Shown one piece after another: positions 1 to 12,790 of a DNA stretch of 64,000 nucleotides. Both the position numbers and the translations under genes were made by a program. This DNA is from Parastagonospora avenae f. sp. tritici 18332-5 (lineage: Eukaryota > Ascomycota > Dothideomycetes > Pleosporales > Phaeosphaeriaceae). Under the pieces are notes generated by a model. It worked only from the letters and a program-made list of their open reading frames with translations, had not been told where the DNA came from and searched no databases. The DNA lies in contig JAFJTR010000110.1 in the NCBI GenBank assembly GCA_022559985.1, forward strand, positions 1 through 64,000. The letters run 5' to 3'. Within the stretch, counting starts at the first letter, position 1, and every line of letters starts with the position of its first letter.

Positions 1-519
1 AAGGAGAGATGGACAAGGTGGGCGAGGATGAGCTCTGCCCTGAGGCGCCAAGTCCGTGCAGGACTTGGCATCAACCACGTGAGATAGAACCAATCATTTA
101 TTAAGCAGATTTCTTCAAACTCTACGCCATCGTGACATGCGCGTGCCAAATCCGCACACGACGCATCAGAAGGCTCTTTATCATCAGGCTAATCCGTTAC
201 TATGGCTCATGCTCCCCTTCAATGTATTCGTAATTTTAACGCATCTGTCAGAGAGGGCGTCTGAGAGATGCCACGATGTGTGCTGGCGGCTAAAACATTG
301 GAAATCACGTTACGTACGAGCGCATTCGCGTCATTTCACGAACACGTTGCTTTGAGGTGATACTAGAATGGGCGATTCCAGCTGGTAGATCTTGGAAACG
401 TCTGTCTGCTAGCAAGGGGAGCGATGCTGGCGAAGAGATTGACGTGGCCACTGAGATGAATAATACTCACGCATATCATGCAGTGTACAAGCTGCAAGCA
501 GGCATTCTCAACATTCGAT
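1..519. other. Gene-free stretch downstream of 5-oxoprolinase
   Basis: No reading frame here looks like a protein. The only clear structure is a perfect 9-bp inverted repeat near the left edge, listed separately. The stretch probably holds the 3' untranslated region of the 5-oxoprolinase gene. Confidence 0.5.
47..69. repeat. Perfect 9-bp hairpin
   Basis: GCCAAGTCC (47-55) and GGACTTGGC (61-69) are exact reverse complements around the 5-nt loop GTGCA. No T-run follows and no gene end is visible inside the window, so its role is unknown. Confidence 0.6.
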
Positions 520-3500
520 CTACGCACTAGCTTCAGCCGTACCCTGCCTGCCCGCAACACTTCCTCCAATCCATCCACCTCTCGGATCCTTCACTTCCAT
601 TGTGCGCTCATTATCACCCACTTTACCCCATCCGCCACCTCCAGGTGTATGGATAATGATCCTCTCTCCAGGTTTCATCGCCGCTGTATTCTTCGCGCCA
701 AGATTGATAAACCTGAACTCGTCCTCTCCGCCTTGCTCGACCTTCTTCTCAAGTCCAGCAGCGCTACTTGGCGTTGGTTCCTGGGAGGTGGGCTCAGTTG
801 GCTGCTCGGTATCGGAGTTCTTGTCGATAGCTTTCTTGTCAACTTTCCTGACCCAGATATTCAGACCGCACGCGGCGTCCTCGCCGCCTCCCATGCCGTA
901 GGGATGATATACTCGCCTCTCACTGAGGATACTGACCTGGACTGGGATGCGGAATTCAATATCCCGGATTACACCTTCGCCTCCGCGATGCATGCCTTTA
1001 CCAGCGCTGCCTTCGCGCAAGCTAAACTCCCGCAAGAGCACGGGGTACCGGCGCTCGAAGACCTCGGAATCCGTGATGCGGGTGTTTGTCATGTGCGTGT
1101 GGACGCCATTTGTGCCGTGCCATGTAGGGCCAGCGCCAGACCCACCGGCAATAGTCTCGTAATAGCCGAACCCTTTTTGGCCGTCTTTCTCACCTGAGCC
1201 TGAGGATCCACCAAAACCGAACGTCAGATTGTTCGTATCTCCTTGACTCGCGGCGCAGGCTTTGAAAGCTTTGAGAACCGTATCTGTGACACGTTGGGAC
1301 GTTAGGACGTTCCCGCCGACCACAGCAGCATTGTCTGAAGGCGATAAGAAGGACTTCTTGGGGATGCGAACATGTATAGGTTTCAGACAGCCCTGGTTCA
1401 GGGGGATGTCTTCGCTGATCAGGCACCGCAGGCAGTAAATGATGGCGGAGTAAGTGACAGCTTCCGGCGCGTTGATGTTGCCGTAAACTTCCGGCCCTGT
1501 ACCACTGAAATCGAAAATGGCTTCGCCCTTGTCTGGATCAATGGTGACTTTCAGCCTGATTGGACTGCCGTCATCCATGAACTCTTCAGCAGATAGGTCT
1601 TGACCTTCGAAACGCTTGTACACATCTTTGAGCAGCGAGCGCACAGATTGCTCGGCGTTGTTCTGGATGTTGGTCATGTAGAACTTGACAACTGATTCGC
1701 CATAGTCGGACATCAGGGTGTTGATGAGGTTGATGCCTTTTTGGTTGGCAGCGACTTGAGCTTTGAGGTCATTGAGGTTGTCGCTTAAACATCTTGTACC
1801 AGAGCAGCCGGGGTATTGACCAGGTTCGTCTAGCAAAAGCTCTGTGATGCGCTTTTCGTTGAAGTGACCTTCGGAAACAAGCTTTTCGGACTTGATGGCT
1901 GCACCTTCTTGGAACAGCTCTTTTGAGGCAGGTGGCATGGATCCAGGAAGGATACCGCCAATATCTGCATGATGTGCACGGGATGCAACGTAGAAGATGA
2001 TGTCGTCACCAGAGAAGGCGGGAGTGATACAAGTAATGTCTGGGAGATGAGTGCCACCAAACATGGGGTGATTGGAGACGAGAACATCGCCGCGCTTAAG
2101 CTTGTCTTTCCATATCGCGGCTTGTTTGCGTACGCAAGTGGACATACTACCAAGATGGACTGGTAAATGCGGTGCTATACCGCTGTTAGCAGTCGTAGAC
2201 AAATGCGTATGCGCCCCTTACCATTCGCAACTAGACCACCTTCTGCGTCGAACAACGCGCAAGAATAGTCGAGTCGCTCCTTGACGTTAGTAGAGACACT
2301 CGTCTTCTGCAGTGCGCGACCCATTTGCTCCGCAATCGCCATAAAACGATGTGCAAATATACTGAGCAGAATAGGATCGACTTCCTTTGTACCAATCTCC
2401 TTCTCCTGGCTGTCGTGCTCTCCAATGTTGATCACAACATGCGTGTTGATCAGAAGCGCAGATGCGCCAGGTGTCACAACAATGGTTTGCGTGCCATCCG
2501 CAATGATCGCGGGACCCTTCAGGCGATCTCCAACTTCCAGATCCTCGAGCTTGTAGATCGAGGTATCCCGGCGACCACCTTCGAAGAATACTTTCCGCGA
2601 GTCGTAACGCTTCGCATCGCCAGCGACATCCTTTGGTGCAATACCCTTGAGCTGTTGATCCACGCTCTTCTCGAGACCTTCGAAAGTTTTACCAATACCT
2701 CGTGCTCGCACATCGTCGACGATAATGTCGCGATCGGGGAGTGTGAAACCAAACTCTTGCTCGTGCTGCTTGATGAAAGCTTGGCCGAATGCCCACTCAT
2801 CCCCACCAAACTCCTTCTCTGCCTCATCTTTGGTAGGTTTTATTATCATGAGTGCTGACTCAGTACCACGGTATCGCAGGTTGAGGTACTCTTCAAAGTG
2901 CACATGCTCTTCATCAAAACCCTGCTCTTTTAGTGTCGCCGTGGACTTCGACTTCAAATCTGCCATTTTCTTCTGCAAGTATTCGCGGACGTCCTTTTCG
3001 TCTGACCAAACCCTGCTTTCCGGTTCTTGTCGCTCATCCACAACATCAGCGAGCGCCATACCATAGGCTGATAGGACTGAGGAGTATCGATGGACGAGTA
3101 TTTGGGTGATGCCGAGCGCTTCGGCAATCGCAACGGCATGCTGACCTCCTGCACCACCAAACGTAGCAAGCCGGTGCTTGCTCGTGTCGTGTCCTCTCGC
3201 TTCTGTCAAGCTGCGGATGGGTCTCGTCATTGTTTCATTTGCGATTTTGATAAAGCCGTTTGCGATGTCATCGATGGACATTTCCTTCTCCTTATTACCG
3301 CCTGCAACCTCTTTGTTGATCTGCTCCGCTAGGTCCTTGAACAGTCTTTCGCTCGCCTCCGCGTCTAGACCCTCATCCTCGTTCTTGCCAAAGATTTTCG
3401 GAAAGAAATCCGGCAACAAGCGACCAAGGAACAAATTTGCGTCTGTGATGGTCAAAGGTCCACCCTTCCGATAGCATGCTGGGCCAGGATGTGCGCTAGC

Positions 3501-4768
3501 AGATTCCGGTCCTACCACAAACAATCCGTTTTTCCAGAAGAGTCGCGATCCACCTCCTGCCGCAACAGTGTTGATGTCTAGCTGTGGCGACTGGATTGTG
3601 ACACCGGCAGTGGTGGTTTCAAAGACATGATCGTAGCGTCCGGAGCCGTATCTGCTCACGTCCGTACTTGTGCCGCCCATGTCGAATCCGATGACTGGGA
3701 TCTTGGTCTCGGGATCATACGATGTGAGCGCGTAGCCAACCACTCCACCAGCAGGTCCGGATAGTATCGCCTTGAGCCCAGAGAACATGTCGACATCCAC
3801 AAGACCACCATCTGATTGCATAAACTCGCACCTCGCGCCTTTGGAGCCTTCTTCTCGTTTGACGCTTTTCGAACCAAGCCCGCCCTCAAAACCTTTCGAA
3901 AAGCCACCGATATATTTTCTTATTGCTGGTGTGAGATATGCATCTGCACATGCCGAAGTCGCTCTCGGTACGAGCTTGATCATAGGCATAAGCTCGTGAC
4001 TCAAGCTGACATGCTCAAACCCAATTTCTTTTGCGATCTTACCGACGAGTGCTTCATGATGCGGATATGTGTAGCCGTGCATCAAACACACCGCAATACT
4101 CCTGAGTCCACCGTCATATACTTCTTGCAGCTGGTTTCTTATCGCATCTTCTCTCGGTCTTTGTAATATCCGTACTGTCTCGCCCGATAAGCCTTTGACC
4201 AGTTCCGCATTCTCTCCCGCGTCTTCTATTGCTTTGGCTTCTGTTTTTGTTCGCTCTGGATCTTCAGCGTAATCCTCTAATGTGACGCGCTCATCGATCT
4301 CTACGACTTTCTTGTACAGAACCTCGGGCTTCCGGATGTCGAGCGCGAAGATATTTGGCCGACTCTGGTTGCCAATCTCCAGACAATCTTTGAATCCCTT
4401 CGTCACCACCATGGCAATATCCTCTCCCTTCCGCTCCAGCAGTGCATTTGTCGCAACTGTTGTGCCCATGCGTATACTTTCGATCTTGGATGTGTCGAGG
4501 GGTTGGCCGCGAGGTATTTCGGTGCCGGTGAATTTGGAGAGCAGTCGTCGGATGCCTTCGAGGGGCGCATCGTCGTAATTCTGAGGATCGACAGATAAGA
4601 GTTTTATCAGCACATCGTCTTCCATCTTGCCACTACCGGGGTTGCCGACGCAGTCTGTGAAGGTGCCGCCGCGCTGGCCTCGTCAGCATAGGAAGTCTCA
4701 CTATTTCGAAGGTGATGTACATCAATGGCGATACGAATACCGCGCTCGCTGATTTGTGGTGTGCCCAT
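520..4768 (-). CDS. 5-oxoprolinase (ATP-hydrolysing), hydantoinase A/B fusion
   Basis: The enzyme opens 5-oxoproline to glutamate with ATP in the gamma-glutamyl (glutathione) cycle, in the cytosol. I read three exons, 4768-4721, 4673-2222 and 2174-520, joined across two 47-bp introns (4674-4720, donor GTACAT; 2175-2221, donor GTAAGG). The product is 1384 aa, normal for the eukaryotic fused enzyme. The first exon encodes only 16 residues; splicing creates the GGTFTDC motif (about residues 18-24) that opens the hydantoinase A N-terminal domain. The second ATPase-like motif IGFDMGGTSTD lies near residues 344-354. The hydantoinase B half starts near residue 800 and ends with the Gly-rich PGGGGWG segment. 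The start was chosen because ATG at 4768 is in frame with a donor that restores the conserved N-terminus; the ATG at 4625 would remove it. The gene looks intact. Confidence 0.95.
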
Positions 4769-5497
4769 TTTGACATATGCCTCAGGTTTGGTATTGGTAG
4801 AAATGACGGAACCTAGGAGTATGCAGCTATGAACAGAGCTTCACAGGCACGTCAAATACCTAGGTACAGATGAAGGGCAAGAAGTTTAATTGAACGAAAA
4901 GGTAGTCAGGCATCATGCGAATAACAAGTATACCACAGCAATCATCAGAAAACCCACTCCATGTTCAGATGAACGATAGGCAAAAGTGGGGTAGCTTGTC
5001 GCATGCCCCGCGAACATTTTGTCATCTGCGTTGCGTCATCAAGAGAAGCCGCGGATAAGTCCCTTTCAGGGCTAGCGCTTTCTAACCTAAGCAGACCTCA
5101 TGTCGCCCTAGATATCCGCCTTCACTCCTTCACCTTGACGCACTGCATCACAACTTTCCCTCGTACATTGCCTGCCTTTCTATCGAGGTTGCAGAAGCCA
5201 TTCTTTAACTCTTCGTGAAGCCTACGTCAAAGTTCCAAGAGCAAACTAGTGTGGCTGCTAAACACCTGCATGTACTACTCCGAATGATTTTACATTGACA
5301 AAACTTATGACAAAACTTGATTTCACATATCTTTCCCATTGGCGCTTCTCCTCCAGCATGTACCTCTTCAAACCCCATACTTGAACCAGCCACACCCAGA
5401 CCGCACCCATTCATCTTCAGTCCGCTTCATGTCCACTCCCGTCGCCCCAACATCTCTGGTAATGGCCTGAGAAGATCCTTAGGCCCTATTCTACGAC
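4769..5497. other. Gene-free stretch upstream of 5-oxoprolinase
   Basis: It holds the presumed 5-oxoprolinase promoter on its left. Short frames are present but none has protein-like composition or family features. I see no repeats. Confidence 0.5.
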
Positions 5498-6604
5498 TTA
5501 AATCCCTTCCAAGACCCATTTCCTCACATATCTGACCCAGTTGTCGATGGCGTCATGTGGTAGGACCTGCGGATCGATGGCATAATGCTGCCATGAAGCG
5601 AACGCATCCTGCCGAAACAGTTCTTCGTCAAGCGCGAACGCTCTCGGGTGGAATCGCAGGTCAGGAGCGAGGGGACATAGGGTCTTGACCTGTTCGACAT
5701 CGCCCATCAACAACGGATAGATGTACGAATCGTCAATCTCGCTGAGGGTCCTGTCCTGTGGCTCCGGGATCATGTCCGTCAAGTTTCTGTCCCGGAAGAG
5801 GCGCTCGAAAACTGCACCCATGAATACAAGTCGACAGGCCGCGTGGGGTTCCGTCAGAAAATCGGGCCAGCCAGGGATATGGAGGTGTAGGGTCAAGTGC
5901 GGGTTGGCGATACAGAGGTTGATCAAAGCGATGACTTGATGTCTGTTATTGTACATTCAACCGAAGACGCCCTTATCCTTTGGTGTGAAGGTCGATACAA
6001 GTACCATGTCCCTCAGCCACTTCCACTTGCCTGGTGCACACTCCTTGACGAATTGATGAAATCGATGGAACGGCCTGTATGATTTGACGCCCACTTGTGC
6101 AGCAAAGACAGTCCTGCTAAACGAAACTTCAATGCTAGCCGTCTCTGCGTATAGCTGGCGGTTGACAAATTTGATCTGGTTGAACTCTTGCTCTGGAGTG
6201 TCGTAATGTCGCGGTGTGGAAAACGCGCATATGCAGAAGAATTGAAGGATTGAACTGAGGTTGTATTGGGTGAAGCTACGAGCAGTATATATACATGGGT
6301 AGCTGTAAACAGCGCTAGTGCAGGAAAGGCAGCGTCGTCTCATCAGAGGTGAGGTGCCACTGCACGTGAGGCAGGAGATGCCCTCAACCGTGACACGTAA
6401 TCAGTCAACCTGGGTTTCTTGCTTCTTCTTGATGTGCCTCGGACCAGTTTAACCAGCAGGCCCCTGGTTGCGCTCAACGCAAACTCGTATATCCTGTCAC
6501 GAAGCTCCGCGGGGAGGCTGAAGAAACGGGACGGTCTCGCAATTCTGTCGCTTCCTCGCGATGTTAGGCGTCATCCTTTGACGTTTCTTCTTTCGGATCG
6601 CCAT
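5498..6604 (-). pseudogene. Broken F-box-like (LPAELR) family protein, copy 1
   Basis: Translating the minus strand gives a protein of the fungal F-box-like/2EXR-like type. It has LPAELRDRIYEFAL near 6500, then an NQIKFVNRQLYAET block and a tryptophan-rich C-terminal half. The frame is interrupted. An ATG at 6604 opens a basic leader that is out of frame with the LPAELR segment. An in-frame TGA at 5957-5959 splits the rest into two halves of 128 and 152 codons that join without any shift. Alignment with the paralogue at 10.7 kb puts the TGA in a stretch containing Trp, so TGG to TGA is possible. A spliced model might absorb the 5' shift but not easily the TGA. Function is unknown; F-box-like domains usually mediate protein contacts in ubiquitin ligases, which is only family inference here. 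Confidence 0.65.
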
Positions 6605-8749
6605 TAGACGAGGTTGAGGGCGGGTGGTAGGGGGCGACCGACTTGAATAGGCTTGATAAGCTCAAAAGACCGTCAGGCGGGCCAGCGACTCTTGTGGATC
6701 GTTTGTCAGTCTGCGGCAGCCTGATTAGGAACGCACGGGCCAAAAGGCACTAACTTAGCGCCTCTGCGCGCCTGGTTAAGCACCCGCCACCTCACCACTC
6801 AATACTCCTCTTACCTCGCACTCAACCCGAAAACTCGACAAATCGATTATTATCAACTATACAACCATGTCTATAGCGCAACCAGCTCGAGCAGCGCGGT
6901 CGCATTCTCTCATTATTTCCATCACTGCCTTCTTCCTTCATTATCCAACATACTACGACCAGTATCGACATGGTATCAAACACCGCTCCACATGAAGCAT
7001 GGGTTAGCGATTGCTCTCGTCGCTTCGTACAGGAAACGAGATCTCACCTCATTATCCTGCCAGAGGTCTTATCCTGGCGCGCTGCGATCGCTTACCGGAC
7101 CGGAAGTTGGGGACGGCCAAACCTTCTTTCGTGTCTCGAGGTGTTTGGGAGAATTATTCTTTTTCTTAGCCGAAATGCTTGGTCGAGTCGTCCTAGTGAC
7201 GTCTCCCGAGGATGCGAATAGCTTTTGACGCGGGCCCCTGGGCAGCAGTCCGCTCGCTATTCGTATCTGTTATGTGGGGTCGACGGATCGTCGACCTCGC
7301 GGTGATGAAAGATTTGCCCGTAGGTGTGGGGTGGAACCCAGGTTATGCTAGTTCCAAGCTGTTCAGGTGCATAGTCAACCTACAGTCAGGGCATACGGGA
7401 TCATGACTTCAGTCTGTTCCTCTGTTGTCGTATGTCTGGGCCTCTGACCGCCTTTCAAGGCTGGGGACGCGAAAGCTATCCTTTGCTGGATTACATCCCG
7501 ATCCTTCCTCCGAACCCTGACTTTGCAAGCTACGACTCACTATCGTGTCTGCAAAGGGTGTACGTCGTAAGGGTGGCAAGTTCGCCCGCGACATCTCACC
7601 ATCGATCTCGGATTTCCTCATTTGTACACGAACAGAAGGGCTGATCACGTGTCCATCACATCCGTACTTCACAGATGTTGATGAACAATTATCTGCTTTC
7701 CGGGTTCATCGCATTCGCACCTGAACAGGTATCTTCATACCGAGCTCATTGGATGTGCCTGAACAGAAACCTTCATCTCGGGTTCTCTACTTCTGTGTAT
7801 CACCAGGAACTGTAGTTCCGTGTTTTTCACAGTCGTTTCCAAACAGAATGGAGCACTTCGAGCTCGTTGCGACTTGTTGAGAAGTCCTTGATCATTCTCG
7901 GACCATACCCATCTGCAGCCCTGCGACCGCGGTGGTTACATGTGGGCTTGGGTGACATTGTAAGCGAAACTGGATATCGTCTACTTGTCTTACAGTGCTG
8001 ACTTTACTCATCCTGTCACCGAGCTCAAATCGATCTCCCAACATTCGCGTTGAGTCGGTCAAGACTCTGATCAGTAGAGTCCGTGGGCCTGCCTCATACT
8101 CTTCTACTCATTTGTCGCATGGAGTATGCTTTTAGCACTCAGCTTTTTTCATTGAGAAAACTCCCATCGCGAGATACTCGAGGAAGAATGCTTCTGGCAG
8201 GCATTGCCGACCACGTCCACATCCTAAGTACAGTCTTAGTTTGGATCTCAAGTGACACCAGACGTCAGCAATTCCTGTCCGCATTTTCTAAATGCGAAGA
8301 GGTAAAAAGGTAGCCTGGATATCTCCACAGATTTCCAATACAATTAGGCAGAGTATCTTATAGCTTCGTATACATCCAGGCACTCTTAATCTTATGACAA
8401 GTGTACTCCTAATAACTATCAGCTTATGTCGCGTAGGTGCTGACTGAGCATGAATCTTGCTGCTGTTTAGTAGCGTGTGATGAGATGGTGGAGTCTTCAG
8501 CCAGAACATATTAGATAGCCACTCACTCAGGTATACTGATAAACAATGCACCATTTCAAACCACGATTCGGACGCCATGGCTTGTATTAGAGGACTAAAC
8601 TACATAGCACAGGCTGATATTCCCTGACTGTTCGTGGATCTGGCGAAACAGCTCTCACGCAGCTATGTAGGCCTCTTGGCTACCCATCGTAAGCACGCTG
8701 GACTCATCTGCTTGAGGTGTCGGCGGTCAGGCTTCGTCCACAGGCGGCT
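6605..8749. other. 2.1-kb gene-free stretch
   Basis: Several frames of 60-90 codons occur on both strands but none has low-complexity-free, family-like sequence, and no spliced model stood out. An ATG at 6867 sits in a fair fungal start context but the frame closes after about 40 codons. I assign nothing. Confidence 0.4.
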
Positions 8750-9415
8750 TCACTCAAGGTCGACGGCTAGGCACTTCTTGAGGTCAGACCGGTGAAGCCT
8801 GCGAATATGGCATTCACTGGACGTGCAGATGGTGGGATTCTCGACGGCGAACTCGACGGTGCAGATCTCGGTACGGTCCTTCGGGGCTTCGACCTGCAGA
8901 TGTTTGAAGCCGGTACGCCTATTCAGACTCAATTGATTGGCTTGATTGAACATGTCGTTTCCACCGAGGGCCTTGATCTCGCGCATCAAGGTCTTGGTGC
9001 GCTCCTGTTCGCTGGCGTACTTGGACTCAAAAATCTTGAGATAGGCCTGGTTCAGTTGGAAGCTGTCCTCAGCGCGTTTCATGCTGCTGAACGCGGCATG
9101 CATCTGCTCATCGAAAGTGAGACCCGCATTGTCCTTGGCGGACTTATGATAAAATCCTGACACCCCAGCGCGACTGGCATCGAGACTCATGATGGCAGTA
9201 TCTTTCTCGCGGCCGCCTTTCTTGAGTGCTGCCACCTCGTCGAGCAGCTTGGCGACCACCTTTCCCTCGTTTTCCAACTCGGTCTTGATATCCACCAGCT
9301 TCTGGGTCTGGCGCTTATGGAGCTCGCGGTATTCCTCAACTGCGGCCTTGTAGGCTTTAGACTTCTCCTAGTGCCGCTCTGTGCGCGACTTGCGGACTTC
9401 AGAGTTGTTAGGCAT
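8750..9415 (-). pseudogene. Coiled-coil protein gene with early in-frame TAG
   Basis: From ATG 9415 the frame runs 15 codons (MPNNSEVRKSRTERH), meets TAG at 9368-9370, and continues open for about 205 more codons to the stop at 8750. The sequence after the TAG is highly charged and heptad-like (AAVEEYRELHKRQTQKL, then LLDEVAALKKGG), which suggests a coiled coil of about 100 residues. A less regular C-terminal half carries several Cys and His. The residue replaced by TAG is plausibly Gln (CAG). Translation could instead begin at an internal Met after the stop (ATG at 9295), giving 181 aa, so the locus may be a shortened gene rather than a dead one. I recognise no family. Confidence 0.5.
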
Positions 9416-10664
9416 CGTGAACTAGGCAAGTCAGACAACAGATGTAGAGATTTGGCGTGGTTAAGTTTACCTTTAGGCCACTGTTGCAAGTAGACTGCGG
9501 CATGAGGCAATTGTGTCGGCAAAATCGGGGGTAGTTGAGTCGTTTATTGTGCGCGGAGGAATCGGGTACGAGCTCAGGGGAACCTACATAGTAACGGCGC
9601 TGACCCTGAAGTGAAAGGCCAAGTGGGACACTTTGCGCGAACCGCACCCGTTCTTTCTTTCCGTGATGACGTACACTCATGGGAAGGGCACCTATTCACA
9701 TCCAAATAGATGCAAGAAGAACTCAAGAGGCCGGCCTTACGTGTTGGGTACCACATAGCTACGTATAGATGCTAGGGATACTGCAAATCGTAGCGGAACA
9801 CTGCGTCTTCACCTCTTACCAAGAGTATGTATCTTGCCAAGGTCATCTCCTAACAGCACAAGGTCAATGTGCCATATTAGTCTGTATTCTATTGTGGTTC
9901 TTATGGTGACACGAAGCGCGTTTAAATGCTACCATGTGTACAGCTGCCACCAGCCAGTGAAATATTGCGGATGTCTGAAATGCGTTCCAAATGAGATCAG
10001 AATCCTGAGACAGGTCAGTTCTGATCTCATGGATAGCGTAAAGAACTTCATACAGAAATATGTGCTGTACTTACCCCAGCATTTAGGCATACGATTTGCA
10101 CGGTTGTATCAGCACCTTGGTGACTACAAGGCTTGGACGGTGGCACGTTCTTGTTTATATATACAATTGTAGATTCCTGATCGCGATAACTTGTCATGGC
10201 TGGTTGTGGAAGTTCTGAGACAGCGTATATTGTTTGGTGCAAGTCTAAAGATGTGCTAAAATGCAGGTGTCGTTGAAGCCATTCATCTATAGTCATAATA
10301 GCACATGTGGCCTCCCTTATTCCTAATTCTTGTCGAATTGCAAAAGGGCGTGACGCATGCATCTATCATCCACTGCATGCTCCTCCTCAATCACTTTAGG
10401 CTACACGCCCTTTTCCTAACAGCGCCTAGCACACTCCACCCACTGATCGCAGCCACCATGTGGCAGAAGATCAGTAGCACATGCTACACGACTCCATTGG
10501 TGCAATGTCTGGCCTCGAAACGTCTTCTCGTCCTAAACGTCCCAGCGAGGCATGAGTCGGAGATTGCCAGCACGGCCATGAAAGCCGGTAAAGGCCGCGC
10601 GAGAACTTGATAGAGCTTGAGCAATCAGCTGTTCGTGTACTTCAACAGGGGAATTCAAGTATCC
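9416..10664. other. 1.2-kb gene-free stretch
   Basis: No convincing coding region or repeat was found. Short frames on both strands look random. Confidence 0.4.
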
Positions 10665-11243
10665 CTATATAAGCGACAAGTGATTTTCTCCGTGGAAAGC
10701 GAGAGCTAGGATTATGCCGGTACCTAGGAATCGGATTCCGTGGTAGCAGTTTGTGTGCTCTGGTCTGGTGCAAAATATCGGGAACCAAGGGACACGGAAG
10801 AACACAGTCGTGTGGGGATTCTTCGCGCAGAAGTCGAGGAGGGGTAGCATGTATTTGGCGTTGTCCCTCAGCCAGTCCATTGTCGACTCGTCTTCCTTGG
10901 TGGACTTTCCTTCTATGGCTACCTCGCGTAGCCACTGCAGCTTCGGTGCTGAGCACGACGTGAAGAATCTGAAGAAGCGCTTCGTTGATGCCGACGGGCT
11001 TGAATCGTCGAACACGATGCGGTTGTCCTTGAGCTCAGTGCCAGCTGTCTCTTGATACAGTTGGCGGCTCACGAACTTGAGCTGGTTGATTGAGGCCTTC
11101 GGGTTCGACGGCGCTCGCAGCTCCGGCTTCAAGTTCGAACGCCCCGTTCCTTTCACCCAGTGTACGCGGACTTCATCTTCCGTGAGAGCAAACTCTTATA
11201 TGAGGTTCCTGATCTCTGCTGGTAGATCCAGGAGCAGGGACAT
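10665..11243 (-). pseudogene. Broken F-box-like family protein, copy 2
   Basis: The frame starts at ATG 11243 with MSLLLDLPAEIRNLI and then meets TAA at 11196-11198 exactly where the family has the Tyr of its IYEFAL motif. EFALTEDEVRVHW follows directly in the same frame. Downstream it keeps the INQLKFVSRQLYQETAG block and the W-L-R segment shared with copy 1. It ends early at 10665: the C-terminal part of copy 1, from the region after the VPWFP segment onward, is missing or out of frame. A point change from TAT or TAC explains the stop. This is a nonsense-mutated and 3'-truncated paralogue. Confidence 0.7.
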
Positions 11244-12790
11244 TGAGGTCGATTTGTCAGATTGAAAATTTTCTTAATGATGTTGATAATTGAAGTGATT
11301 AATTGTGCTTTAGTCTGATCTATGAACAGGTAGCTTTTATCCCCCACCCTTGCGCGACTAGCTGCGCAGTCCATTCCATGCAGTTCCATTCCAGCCGAGC
11401 CTGTGTTACGGCCAGCCTTGCTCATATCTGACACGATTGCGCTTTGCTCTCTCGTCGGCGCTTCGTGAGTCGTCACAGTCGGGCAAAGGTTTTGGCCATG
11501 TTGTAGGTGAAGAATTTGGGATTTTGTCGTTCGTGTAGTGGGTTGTTTGTTGCTTGAGTTGAGGGTGTGGCGGATGTGGCGGTAATTCGTTGATGGCATT
11601 TCTATGATAGAAGCGCACAGTTCTATCTCGGCCAAGTGGGGAGTGATGTTATGTCATCAAAGTGGCATGTGGGTACTATTTCACTCAAAGACTATCAGGC
11701 CGCTTTAGGCCGCTTGATTGGGACGGATTATATGCACTCTGGCTTCCGATGCACCCACGACCCTTCATAACAACCACGTAATCTTTATCAAGATATGAGC
11801 CTGTAGAATACTTCACTACGAATTTGTAGTTCTGAAAGGCATAAGCGGGCACGCACTCAATCACCCAGTCTCGGCGCAGCCCACACGATCGAGAAGGTGT
11901 TATGTCTGGCATACATGGAGCAGATCCCGCAATGCTTCCGCTCACGTCAACAAGAGTGCGTTCGAAGGAGCAACAATTCTTCGAGGCTACTTGCTTGGTA
12001 CGAAAGACTCCCAAAGACACAGAGAAAGATCAACACATTCCGGTAACTACAACTCATCGCATGTCGCGCAAGTGAGATCGTGCGCTAGGGTTTTCCACCT
12101 GTATCAACGGTCGAACATAAGCATCGTGCCGTCGCAAAGTATTCATAGTAGGAACGAATTCGATTGTCAGATGGTAAAGACTGTACCTACGTACTTTCCA
12201 AGAAGCTAAGTAGGGAGCAGGAAGCAGGAAGTCGAATGTGTGTACTACGGCGTCACGTGTTTTGCATGTCTGTCAATTAGCAGTGTGAGCGAAATTCAGG
12301 GAGGTCGCTGCATGGTAACTGCGCGCTCTTGTTTGCCTACATCTATCTTGTCAGGTCCATCAACTGAATTGAATCCCCCTCCCTCGCAAGATGCGGCTTC
12401 TCGAACAACTGAATACCCCTTTCCCTTCCCTCCCAAGACTTTCCCAAGCAGTCACAAATACAAACTGCAACACCGGACACCACTGGTGTTGCGATACATT
12501 TTATTTGTTGAGCACGCCATCATCTCAACGGTGCAGAAATTCGTTAAACTCAAAGTCATGGACCCTTTCTATCGAACGACATGCAGCTAAAATCATCATG
12601 AAACAATAGCCTCGCGTGTGGGCGAGCGCAACCTCGAGACGAACGCGCGCCAACGTCAAAACTAAGTGCTGACTCAGGCAGGTACGATAGTTTGCACCAC
12701 GGGCGAGATGCACCCTCGCTGCGTTCGCGCCATTGTCTGGGAATAATCGGAAATTTAAATTCGGTAGTATTGGTAAGTTGTGATATCAAA
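11244..12790. other. 1.5-kb gene-free stretch
   Basis: Apart from the probable upstream region of the broken F-box-like copy, I see no coding sequence, RNA gene or repeat that I can support. Confidence 0.4.

Noticed and set aside
478..2858. Plus-strand frames of up to 239 codons over 0.5-2.9 kb
   Set aside because: They are antisense shadows of the 5-oxoprolinase exons, whose frame has clear family motifs.
6867..7640. Possible degraded gene starting at ATG 6867
   Set aside because: The frame closes after about 40 codons, and downstream frames share no composition or motif that would tie them together.
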